NCBI GenBank assembly: GCA_018818165.1
Contig: JAHISP010000086.1
Coordinates: 1-45,272, forward strand
Reading direction: 5' to 3'
Origin: Bacteroidota bacterium
Lineage (GTDB): Bacteria > Bacteroidota > Ignavibacteria > Ignavibacteriales > Melioribacteraceae
DNA: 45,272 nt
The notes under the pieces: generated by a model
What the model saw: only the letters and a program-made list of their open reading frames with translations
Databases searched by the model: none
Told to the model about the DNA's origin: nothing
Program-made: the position numbers and the translations under genes
Part shown: one piece after another, positions 7,993-15,666 of the stretch
Layout of the letters: each line of letters opens with the position of its first letter
Position numbering within the stretch: position 1 is the first letter of the stretch

Positions 7993-10476
7993 TTAATTAA
8001 AAATGACTCTAAATATAGACCCAATTCCTTTTTTGCTTTCTATTTCAATTTTTGCATTATTTAGTTCGCAATATTTTTGAACTAATGCCATTCCAATTCC
8101 ATTGCCCTCATATTTTCTTGTATAACCCATATCCTCTTGTGAAAAAGGTTCAAAAAGACTTGATAAATATTTGTCTTCTATTCCAATTCCAGTATCTTTA
8201 ATTGAAACAACTAATTTGTCTTGCTCATTTCTTAAAACTTCAACATCAACTTCACCTTCATTTGTATATTTAATTGCATTATCAATTAGTTGAATAAATA
8301 TCTGATTTACAGTGTATGCATCAGCAATAAGTTCAGTATTTGAAGTAGATGTATTTAGAATTAATTTTAAATTTTTATTTTCAGCTAGTTTTCTATTATC
8401 CGCAACAACCAAAGATAAAACTTCCGAATAGAGATCAAATTTTATGTCGTTTTTTTCATAAGTACCTGCTTGTATTTCGGATAAATTAAGAAGAAGGTCA
8501 ATAGTTCTTATAATTCTTCCACCAGCTCTATCAATAATATTAAAGCTCATTATCTGATCTTCGTTTGCTTGAGTTTCAAAATCGTATCTAAGAAGACTTG
8601 CCATGCTAACCAATGCATTTATTGGTGTTCGTATTTCGTGAGACATTTGAGCAAGAAAAATTGATTTCATTTTATCTGCATTTTCTGCTCTATTTTTTGA
8701 AATAACCAATTCGTCAATCATTTTTTTCTTTTCTGTTATGTCTTCTATTATTCCAAGAAAGTGGGTTATTTTTCCTTCAACATCTTTTATTGATGAAATT
8801 CTTGCTGATACCCAATAAAGATCACCGTTCTTCTTTTTATTACGAAATTCTCCAGCCCATTCTTTCCCAGCCAAAATAGTATCCCATAGTACTTTGTAAA
8901 ATTCTTTTGTTTGTTTACCAGAACTTAATATTCTAGGGTTTTTTCCTAAAATTTCCTCAATTGTGTATCCTGTGGTTTCTACAAATTTAGAATTAACATA
9001 TTCTAATTCACCTTTTTTATTAGTAATTACCACAATTATAGGGCTTTGCTCAATAGCATTGTAAAGCTTTTTAATTTCAAATTCGTTATTCTTTCTAATA
9101 GAAATATCTCTAATTGCAGTTACTCTCACACCTAAATTATTGTTTCCATAATTTATATTTTTAGATTCAATTTCTAAAGGAACTATTACTCCATCTTTTC
9201 TAACTCCTTCAATTTCATACGGCAATGAAATTTCACTTTGCAGGTTAATAAATAATTGTTCATGATATTTTTCTGGAATTAGCATCTGAATAATGTTTTG
9301 CCCTATTAATTCTTCAGCACTATAACCAGAAATTCTTTCGAGAGCTGAGTTTATATCAATAACAATACCATTTTTGTGAATTAAAATGCCTTCATAAGTT
9401 AAATCTGAAAGTCTACTAAAACGTTCCTCGCTTGCTTTTAAAATTTCCTCTGATTTTTTCCATTCAGTAACATCTTCAACTAAAGCAACACCGCCAATTA
9501 TTCTAACTCCATCTTCATATATTGCTTTAAAATGAATTATTATTGGAGTGGTCTTTCCTCCTGTAATAGATGTATAATATTCTTCATAATAAGCAGAACC
9601 ATCAAACAATGTTTTTTCAACAGCATTAATAATATTTTTATCTGTAAGCTGCTTTAGCATATTCAGCCCTATTAACTTTTCTCTCGTTGATCCAAGAATT
9701 CTTACGAATTCATTGTTGCAATTAGTAATAATACCTTCTGTGTTAAAGTGAAAAATTCCAAGGGGTGCATAGTTAAAAACATTCCTATATAGTTCCTCAC
9801 TAGTTTTTAAAGCTTCTTCTGTTCTGATATGCTCTTTAATTTCCTCTTCTAGCTCACCTAAACTTTCAGCTATTCTCTCTTCGAGAAGTTCGTTCTGATC
9901 AGCAAGTTGTTTCATTAAATATAAATTATCAAGTTTGTTGTTTATAAGTGTAACGGAATGTTTTAATACATTTCTTATTGAGTCTAATCTATCATCCTCA
10001 CAATTATCAATGCATATTAAAACTCCATCATGGTTTCTTAAGTTAGCAAATGATATTATCAAAATATTTTTTGGTGTAAAACTTGTCTTATTAAATTCTA
10101 TTTTAATTTGTGAATTAGTTTCATCATATTTTATAATTATAATTTCTTTTTGTAATGCTTTTTCTTTTAGGAGTGGAGAAAGTTCTATTTTTGCTATTTT
10201 TTCTTCCTCTGTAAATGAGGCATATTCATACTCAATATTCATTTTGCCGTTTCCAATAGTGCCAAATGCGCAATAAGGAATATTCTTCATTATTGAAATT
10301 TGTTCGAGAGCTACCTCAAAAACATCTTTCTCATTAGATAGCAGACTAATACTTTCTGCTGTGGATGCAAAAAGAAAAATGTCCTCAGCCCTTCCAGTCC
10401 AATCGCTATTTTCAATTTCTAGAAGTCTAATTTTTTCTTCTAAAGCCCTAATTTTTTGTGTTAACTCTTCATGCAT
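7993..10476 (-). CDS. GAF-like/PAS3 sensor histidine kinase (soluble)
   Basis: 827 aa, no membrane segment. A short N-terminal coiled coil precedes a GAF-like region (about 30-185). A second coiled coil (about 195-225) leads to three PAS domains (about 228-345, 350-470, 475-595), HisKA (SHEIRTPIN, His613) and HATPase_c (QLIDNAIKYT, DTGIGI, EGNGIGMAL). The ATG overlaps the end of the alpha/beta-hydrolase gene by 8 bp (ATGCATGA), so translation of the two is probably coupled. PAS2 and PAS3 and the transmitter closely match the kinase at 154; the transmitter also matches 3010. The GAF call rests on length and position, not on clear motifs. No receiver or DNA-binding output is encoded. Confidence 0.92.
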   Translation of the reverse strand: MHEELTQKIRALEEKIRLLEIENSDWTGRAEDIFLFASTAESISLLSNEKDVFEVALEQISIMKNIPYCAFGTIGNGKMNIEYEYASFTEEEKIAKIELSPLLKEKALQKEIIIIKYDETNSQIKIEFNKTSFTPKNILIISFANLRNHDGVLICIDNCEDDRLDSIRNVLKHSVTLINNKLDNLYLMKQLADQNELLEERIAESLGELEEEIKEHIRTEEALKTSEELYRNVFNYAPLGIFHFNTEGIITNCNNEFVRILGSTREKLIGLNMLKQLTDKNIINAVEKTLFDGSAYYEEYYTSITGGKTTPIIIHFKAIYEDGVRIIGGVALVEDVTEWKKSEEILKASEERFSRLSDLTYEGILIHKNGIVIDINSALERISGYSAEELIGQNIIQMLIPEKYHEQLFINLQSEISLPYEIEGVRKDGVIVPLEIESKNINYGNNNLGVRVTAIRDISIRKNNEFEIKKLYNAIEQSPIIVVITNKKGELEYVNSKFVETTGYTIEEILGKNPRILSSGKQTKEFYKVLWDTILAGKEWAGEFRNKKKNGDLYWVSARISSIKDVEGKITHFLGIIEDITEKKKMIDELVISKNRAENADKMKSIFLAQMSHEIRTPINALVSMASLLRYDFETQANEDQIMSFNIIDRAGGRIIRTIDLLLNLSEIQAGTYEKNDIKFDLYSEVLSLVVADNRKLAENKNLKLILNTSTSNTELIADAYTVNQIFIQLIDNAIKYTNEGEVDVEVLRNEQDKLVVSIKDTGIGIEDKYLSSLFEPFSQEDMGYTRKYEGNGIGMALVQKYCELNNAKIEIESKKGIGSIFRVIFN

Positions 10477-11296
10477 TTAGAACCCCTTTGAAAAATTGGA
10501 CTATTCCTCTAGCAATTTGATCTGGCTCGTCTTCCATCATAAAATGACCAGCTGTTGATATTTTTAGTAGTTTACTGCCATGAATATTGTTATGTAGTGT
10601 TTTACTAATATCAGCACTTAAATAAACATCTGCTTCACCATGAATTATAAGAACAGGAATCTCTAAATTATGGAGTTTATCGCTAATTTCAAGAAGCTGT
10701 TTATTATTCAAACACTCCGCAAGATGTAAAAATGCTTTGCGCCCATTGCGTGTTTTAAGTGGCTCCCAAAACAAGTCCATTAATTCATCTGTTAGAACCT
10801 CTTTATGAAATAATCCTCTTTTTACAATTAGTCTAAATGTGCCAAAATCTAAAGTTGCCATTGCCAATTGTCTAATAATTGGTGTTCGCATGGCAATAAT
10901 AGGTTGAACAGGCCAAAAATCGTAAGCAACTGAATTAATAAGAGTCACATCGTAAAATAATTCGGGATTATTTGCAGCTAATATTTGGGCAATGCCGCCA
11001 CCAATATCATGAGCAACAAGGTGAACTTTGCCTAGTTCAAGTTTTTTAATAAATTCCACAATAAATTTGGCTTGGTTTTTAATTGAATAGTCAATATCTA
11101 AGGGTTTATCAGAACTACCACATCCAATTAAATCAACAGCAATTACATCGTAATTTGGACTAAGTAGTGAAATAATTTTCCGCCAAATAAAAGAGTATGT
11201 TGTAATACCATGAATGAGAAGTACATGTTCACCTGAGCCCTCTCTTATATAAGAAATATCAATTCCAGAGAGATTACACTTATTATTAGCCTTCAT
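10469..11296 (-). CDS. Alpha/beta hydrolase with Asp at nucleophile position
   Basis: 275 aa alpha/beta-hydrolase fold. The oxyanion motif is LLIHGITTYSF near the N-terminus. The nucleophile elbow reads VAHDIGGG, giving Asp rather than Ser. The acid is in IHGEADVY and the catalytic His in AGHFMMEDEP. An Asp elbow is known in haloalkane dehalogenases and epoxide hydrolases, so an ester or haloalkane/epoxide-like substrate is possible; the substrate is unknown. Its ATG follows GGAG at a good distance. It sits 17 bp after the receiver-kinase and overlaps the PAS kinase downstream by 8 bp. An enzyme inside a kinase operon recalls the RsbQ-RsbP pairing of a hydrolase with a PAS protein, although RsbQ uses Ser; this parallel is inference. 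Confidence 0.88.
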   Translation of the reverse strand: MKANNKCNLSGIDISYIREGSGEHVLLIHGITTYSFIWRKIISLLSPNYDVIAVDLIGCGSSDKPLDIDYSIKNQAKFIVEFIKKLELGKVHLVAHDIGGGIAQILAANNPELFYDVTLINSVAYDFWPVQPIIAMRTPIIRQLAMATLDFGTFRLIVKRGLFHKEVLTDELMDLFWEPLKTRNGRKAFLHLAECLNNKQLLEISDKLHNLEIPVLIIHGEADVYLSADISKTLHNNIHGSKLLKISTAGHFMMEDEPDQIARGIVQFFKGVLNA

Positions 11297-11313
11297 ATTT
11301 TACTCCACTAAAA

Positions 11314-12423
11314 TTAAATGCTATGGCTATTTGGCAAAGAAAACATAAACTTACTTCCTTTACCAAGTTTACTTTCAACCCAGATTTTTCCATTATGTTT
11401 TTCAACTAGTTCTTTACATAAAAGTAATCCAAGACCTGTACCAGATTCATTATTTGTACCCACTGAAGTGTGATGCACACCAATTTTAAAAAGTTTCTGT
11501 TGGTCTGCTTCGCTAATTCCAATTCCAAAATCGGAAATAGAAACTACTATTTCGTTGTTATTAATTTTGGCGTTTATTATCACTTTACCGCCATTAGGCG
11601 AAAATTTAATTGCATTGGAAATTAAATTTCTCATAATTAGTTCTAACATGTTCTCATCACCAGAAACAAATAAATCCATTTTTAGATTATTTTCTATTTC
11701 TATTTTTTTTAGTGATGCACTTTCTTTAAATAATTGCAGTACTTTTAGAAGCACGTCAAACATGTCAGTTTTCTTGGGATTATATTGAAAACTACCTAAT
11801 CTTGCACGTGACCAATTTAGCAGACTTTCTAATAATTCATACGTATTTTTTGCACCATTTTTAATTAAGTTAATTAATTCTTTTCTTTCTTTGTCTGAAA
11901 AATCATCATATTCAGCGTCCAAAAAATCGACTGTGCTAATAATTACGCTTAATGGATTTTTTAAATCGTGAGAAATAATGGAAAAAAATTTATCTTTGCT
12001 TACAATTTCCTCTTCCAATTTACGGCGATTTATTTCTAATTCTTTTTCTACCCTTGCTTTATCCAAAACCATTTCAATCATTGCATAAAGTTCTTCTTGA
12101 TTGTATGGTTTAAGCATATATCCAAAAGAGCCAGCTTTTTTGGCTCTATCAATTAATTTGGAATCAGAATATGCAGTAACAAAAATTATTGGAATTCTGA
12201 ATTTAGAATATATTTCCGTTGCTGCATCAATGCCATCCATTTCTGTTTCGAGATTTATATCCATTAATATTAAATCAGGAATTTCTATTTCAGCATGTTT
12301 AATAGCCTCTTCACCAGAAGTCACAATTGCAGAAACGGTAAATCCCAATTTTATTAATGTTACTTTTAAATCGAGAGCAATTAAATATTCATCCTCTACA
12401 ATTAAGATGTTTTTTTTTGCCAT
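11314..12423 (-). CDS. Receiver-histidine kinase hybrid (REC-HisKA-HATPase)
   Basis: 369 aa from the ATG chosen here; a TTG 12 bp upstream is also open but has no usable ribosome-binding site. The N-terminal receiver (about 4-120) has the acidic pair ED, phospho-acceptor Asp55 (LILMDINL), the Thr of FVTA and the Lys of LKPY. HisKA follows with ISHDLKNPL (His152), then HATPase_c (NLISNAIKFS, DFGIGI, GTGLGLLLC). A receiver placed before a kinase lets phosphate from another kinase modulate this one. It therefore could link the neighbouring kinases. The transmitter is closely related to that of the TPR kinase at 5932. Its gene lies between the HisKA_2 kinase (30 bp gap) and the alpha/beta hydrolase (17 bp gap). 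Confidence 0.92.
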   Translation of the reverse strand: MAKKNILIVEDEYLIALDLKVTLIKLGFTVSAIVTSGEEAIKHAEIEIPDLILMDINLETEMDGIDAATEIYSKFRIPIIFVTAYSDSKLIDRAKKAGSFGYMLKPYNQEELYAMIEMVLDKARVEKELEINRRKLEEEIVSKDKFFSIISHDLKNPLSVIISTVDFLDAEYDDFSDKERKELINLIKNGAKNTYELLESLLNWSRARLGSFQYNPKKTDMFDVLLKVLQLFKESASLKKIEIENNLKMDLFVSGDENMLELIMRNLISNAIKFSPNGGKVIINAKINNNEIVVSISDFGIGISEADQQKLFKIGVHHTSVGTNNESGTGLGLLLCKELVEKHNGKIWVESKLGKGSKFMFSLPNSHSI

Positions 12424-12453
12424 GATATTTTTCAACCTTTGATAATTGAGATA

Positions 12454-14133
12454 TTATTGTTTTTTTGCAAATACGATAGTATAGCTAGTTCCATTTGTTA
12501 CATCCAAATCTATATCTCCTTTTAGCTGACCTTCAACTAAATCAAAAATTAATTGCATACCAAGAGATTCAACCTCGTATGGTTTAATTTCTGATGGCAT
12601 ACCTATTCCATTATCGGAGAATTTTAGCAATATTTTATCGTCTTCTAAATTTTTAAATATAATTTTAATTTTCCCATTCTTTTTATTTGGGAAAGCATAT
12701 TTATATGCGTTTGTAAGTAATTCATTTATAATTAGAGCAATTGGAATTGTTTCATCTAAAGAAAAATCCATTTTTTCAATTTCCAGTTCATGTTTAATCT
12801 TTTTATCAATAGAACCAAAAGCTCTTACAGTGTTTTGAATTAATTTATTAATATACTCTTCTGGGTCAATAGTTGAAAGATTATCAGATTTATAGAGTGT
12901 TTCGTGAATTAAACCCATTGCGTTAATTCTACTATTGCTCTCGGCAAATGCATTTCTAATAACAAGGTCTTCAATTGAATTTGCTTGAAGATTTAATAAA
13001 CTCATTACAATTTGCATATTGTTTTTTACTCGGTGATGAACTTCTTTTAAAAGTATGTCCTTTTCTTTCAAAGAACTTTTTAGTTGTTCTTCTGCTGTTT
13101 TCAGATCTTTTAAGGAGTTCTTTAGTGATAAATTTTTCTTAGATAATTGGTAGAATAATAAAATAATTACAAATATTATCACAATAGATATAATTAAATT
13201 AACAACAAATGAGAAAAAAAAGCCATTAATTGTTTCATCTTTTTTATAAGAAACAAAATAAGCTGCATTTTGGTTTTCTATATTTTTTACTGGAATAAAA
13301 ACTATTTGCCAATTTTCCTTTTCAAGCGAAGTGTTTTTTATAAATTCTTTACCGTTATTCAATTCATGAGAAACATTTGCAAAAATCTGTCTATTCAATT
13401 TTACAATTATACTATCCTTCCTTGATGCTTTTGTAACAAAAAATTCATTAGAAAGTGTGCTTAGTTTATAATTTGATTGTTCATTAAAAAACCCCTTTTT
13501 CTCAACAATTGTTTTTTTTAAGATAAAATCGGTTTTATTCAAAAGTATTTTTTCAACAAAAGCTACAATAGATTTGTAGGACATGCTCACTTCAACGCTT
13601 CCAAGATGTTTTCCATTATAAATAATTGGAAAAACATTTCTGAAACCATTAAATGTTTCGCCTTCTTCAAAACCAACAACTTCGACAAGTTCTTTATTTG
13701 CTTTTTCGACAGAAAACCGAACACCAATTAAACTATCCCCCCATTTATTTATCCTATTAAAACGTAAAAAACTCTCTGAATTTGGAAGATGAAAATGGAG
13801 CTGTCTTACGCCAAGTCCCTTAATATTGTTATAATGGGGCAATAATTTGTTATATAATTCATTTCTACTTTTATCCTTAACCTTCTTATCTACTGAGTTA
13901 GCTTCTGCCAGTATTTTTAACACCTCTGGCTGCATCACATAATTTTGAAAAAATTGTTTGGCAATAGTGTGGTTTGATTCCAAAATAAAATTATAAGTTA
14001 TTTTAAGACCTTCAATTTCCTTACTAAAATATTGCTCTTTGCTATTCTCATAAACTTGAAAACCTCTAAAAACTATAATTGCAGAAGCACCTATGAGTAG
14101 AATAATAAAAGCGATTTTTTTTTGAATTGTCAT
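12454..14133 (-). CDS. Membrane sensor kinase, cache-HisKA_2-HATPase
   Basis: 559 aa. TM1 is about 7-24. A large periplasmic region (about 30-305) resembles double-cache sensors: the stretch with NRINKWGDSL, VGFEEGETFNGFR and HLGSVEVSMSY matches the dCache_3 style. TM2 is about 310-335, then a coiled coil and a HisKA_2 dimerisation box LLKEVHHRVKNNMQIVMSLL (acceptor His366 or His367). A HATPase_c follows (NELLTNAYKYAF, DNGIGM, SLGMQL). HisKA_2 kinases usually pair with stand-alone or atypical regulators; the only receiver nearby is the next gene, the REC-kinase at 11314. It is the first gene of the tight five-gene run, with 223 bp of upstream non-coding DNA for a promoter. Confidence 0.9.
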   Translation of the reverse strand: MTIQKKIAFIILLIGASAIIVFRGFQVYENSKEQYFSKEIEGLKITYNFILESNHTIAKQFFQNYVMQPEVLKILAEANSVDKKVKDKSRNELYNKLLPHYNNIKGLGVRQLHFHLPNSESFLRFNRINKWGDSLIGVRFSVEKANKELVEVVGFEEGETFNGFRNVFPIIYNGKHLGSVEVSMSYKSIVAFVEKILLNKTDFILKKTIVEKKGFFNEQSNYKLSTLSNEFFVTKASRKDSIIVKLNRQIFANVSHELNNGKEFIKNTSLEKENWQIVFIPVKNIENQNAAYFVSYKKDETINGFFFSFVVNLIISIVIIFVIILLFYQLSKKNLSLKNSLKDLKTAEEQLKSSLKEKDILLKEVHHRVKNNMQIVMSLLNLQANSIEDLVIRNAFAESNSRINAMGLIHETLYKSDNLSTIDPEEYINKLIQNTVRAFGSIDKKIKHELEIEKMDFSLDETIPIALIINELLTNAYKYAFPNKKNGKIKIIFKNLEDDKILLKFSDNGIGMPSEIKPYEVESLGMQLIFDLVEGQLKGDIDLDVTNGTSYTIVFAKKQ

Positions 14134-14356
14134 TTTAGACTTATTTCCTTTTCTATTTGAAAAATAACAGTTTTAATTTTACTGTAATTAAATTTTAGCA
14201 AAATTTAAACGCAATTTTACGAGAAGTTTGAAAGGCTTCATATTGTTTTCTCGTTTATAAATTGAAAGGAAAATAGTTAAATTTTTCTTTAGTATAAAGT
14301 CAATTTTATATTTTAGCGGAGCAAAAAGGAAAGAAATGCTTAATAATATTTGAACA

Positions 14357-15205
14357 TTATTCGAAGACTATAGTTTTACCTTTGTGTACCAAAACTCTGT
14401 GTTCTAAATGCAGATGAAGTGCTTTTGCAAGAACCAATCTTTCTAAATCTCTTCCTTTTCTAACTAGGTCTTTAACGGAGTCTTTATGACTAATTCTAAT
14501 AATATCTTGCGCAATAATTGGACCTTCGTCTAAATCATTTGTTACAAAATGACTTGTTGCGCCAATCATTTTTACTCCACGCATAAAAGCTTGTTTGTAA
14601 GGATTTCCGCCCATAAATGCTGGAAGAAATGAGTGATGAATATTGATTATTATATTAGGAAATTGTGAAACAAATTTGGAAGACAAAATTTGCATATATC
14701 TTGCAAGAACAATAATGTCAACGTCAAGTTTTCTTAATAAATCAATTTCATTCTGCTCTTGCTCCAATTTATTCTGGTCATTAATTGGAAAGTGATGAAA
14801 TGGAATATTATAATTTTTTGCAAGTGTTTCTAAATCATTATGATTAGAAATAATAGAACATATTTCTGTATTAAATTCACCAAGCTTATGTCGCCACAAT
14901 ATTTCTTGCAAAACATGGTCATATTTAGAAACAAAAATAGCAATCTTATGTTTTTTTTCAGCCAATTCAATTCGCCATTTTGCATTTATTTTTTCAGCTA
15001 AAGGTTTGAATTTTGCACTAAGTTCATCGTGTGAATATTGTAATTCATCCATTTTCCATTCAATACGAATAAAAAACATTTTTTCGTCCGAATCAACATG
15101 CTCGGCTAAATTTATTATATTTCCATCAATATCAGAAATAAAATTTGATATTGAAGCAACTAATCCTTTTTGATCAGAACAAGATAGTAAAAGCACGGCA
15201 GTCAT
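14357..15205 (-). CDS. purU: Formyltetrahydrofolate deformylase
   Basis: 282 aa, the usual length. An N-terminal ACT domain (about 3-80, starting VLLLSCSDQKGLVASIS) is followed by a formyltransferase-fold domain with the active-site segment INIHHSFLPAFMGGNPY and, further on, GATSHFVTNDLDEGPII, which carries the catalytic Asp. The enzyme hydrolyses 10-formyl-THF to THF and formate, balancing one-carbon units and supplying formate. It is cytoplasmic and in other bacteria is regulated by glycine/methionine through the ACT domain. It is the third gene of a minus-strand run, 29 bp after the GtrA-like gene. I see no functional tie to the two membrane genes upstream of it. Confidence 0.95.
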   Translation of the reverse strand: MTAVLLLSCSDQKGLVASISNFISDIDGNIINLAEHVDSDEKMFFIRIEWKMDELQYSHDELSAKFKPLAEKINAKWRIELAEKKHKIAIFVSKYDHVLQEILWRHKLGEFNTEICSIISNHNDLETLAKNYNIPFHHFPINDQNKLEQEQNEIDLLRKLDVDIIVLARYMQILSSKFVSQFPNIIINIHHSFLPAFMGGNPYKQAFMRGVKMIGATSHFVTNDLDEGPIIAQDIIRISHKDSVKDLVRKGRDLERLVLAKALHLHLEHRVLVHKGKTIVFE

Positions 15206-15234
15206 AAGATATCCAAGAATTGTTAAATTAAAGT

Positions 15235-15666
15235 TTAGTCTTCAACGGATTTAAAAACCCAGAATTCGCCAAGTATGAAATTTGAAATCATTCCAAGAAA
15301 GATTCCTACAAGATTTGCGATTAGGTAATAAACATCAAAAAAATGAGTTAAGCTTAATAGGAATGTATAATTAATTAATGCTCCCAGTGATGCCGATAAA
15401 TAATAACGCCACAACCGATGCAAAAATGAATGCTTGTGGTTGTGCTTGTTTTTGCTCCAAGTCCAATGATTGTTTAACATAAAATTGGAAAACACAGCCA
15501 TTCCAATAGCAAATATTGGCGCAATTGCAAGAGGAACGCCTAGCACACCTTTAAAAAGCCATAACACACTAGTGTTAATAGCTATCCCACTAGTTCCAAC
15601 AATTCCAAATTTTATGAATCGAAGGATGAAGTTTTTATCAATTTTTTCCGTGATATTTTTTAGCAT
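15235..15666 (-). CDS. GtrA-like membrane protein
   Basis: 143 aa with four predicted membrane segments (about 14-36, 42-62, 82-104, 110-132). The start FIKFGIVGTSGIAINT and the later NHWTW and GEFWVF are typical of the GtrA/DPMS_TMD family, which is proposed to flip or present polyprenyl-linked sugars for cell-envelope glycosylation. The gene starts 29 bp inside the end of the GT39-like gene, which implies translational coupling. The pair probably forms a lipid-linked-sugar transfer unit. The specific sugar cannot be read from the sequence. Confidence 0.88.
   Translation of the reverse strand: MLKNITEKIDKNFILRFIKFGIVGTSGIAINTSVLWLFKGVLGVPLAIAPIFAIGMAVFSNFMLNNHWTWSKNKHNHKHSFLHRLWRYYLSASLGALINYTFLLSLTHFFDVYYLIANLVGIFLGMISNFILGEFWVFKSVED

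Noticed and set aside
11555-12442. Plus-strand ORFs inside the kinase genes
   Set aside because: Antisense frames of real coding sequence; rich in Ser/Phe/Ile from reverse-complemented AT-rich codons and with no domain signal.
14225-14270. Stem between purU and the kinase operon (CGAGAA...TTCTCG)
   Set aside because: Only six or seven pairs with a loop above 20 bases and no T-run; too weak to call a terminator.
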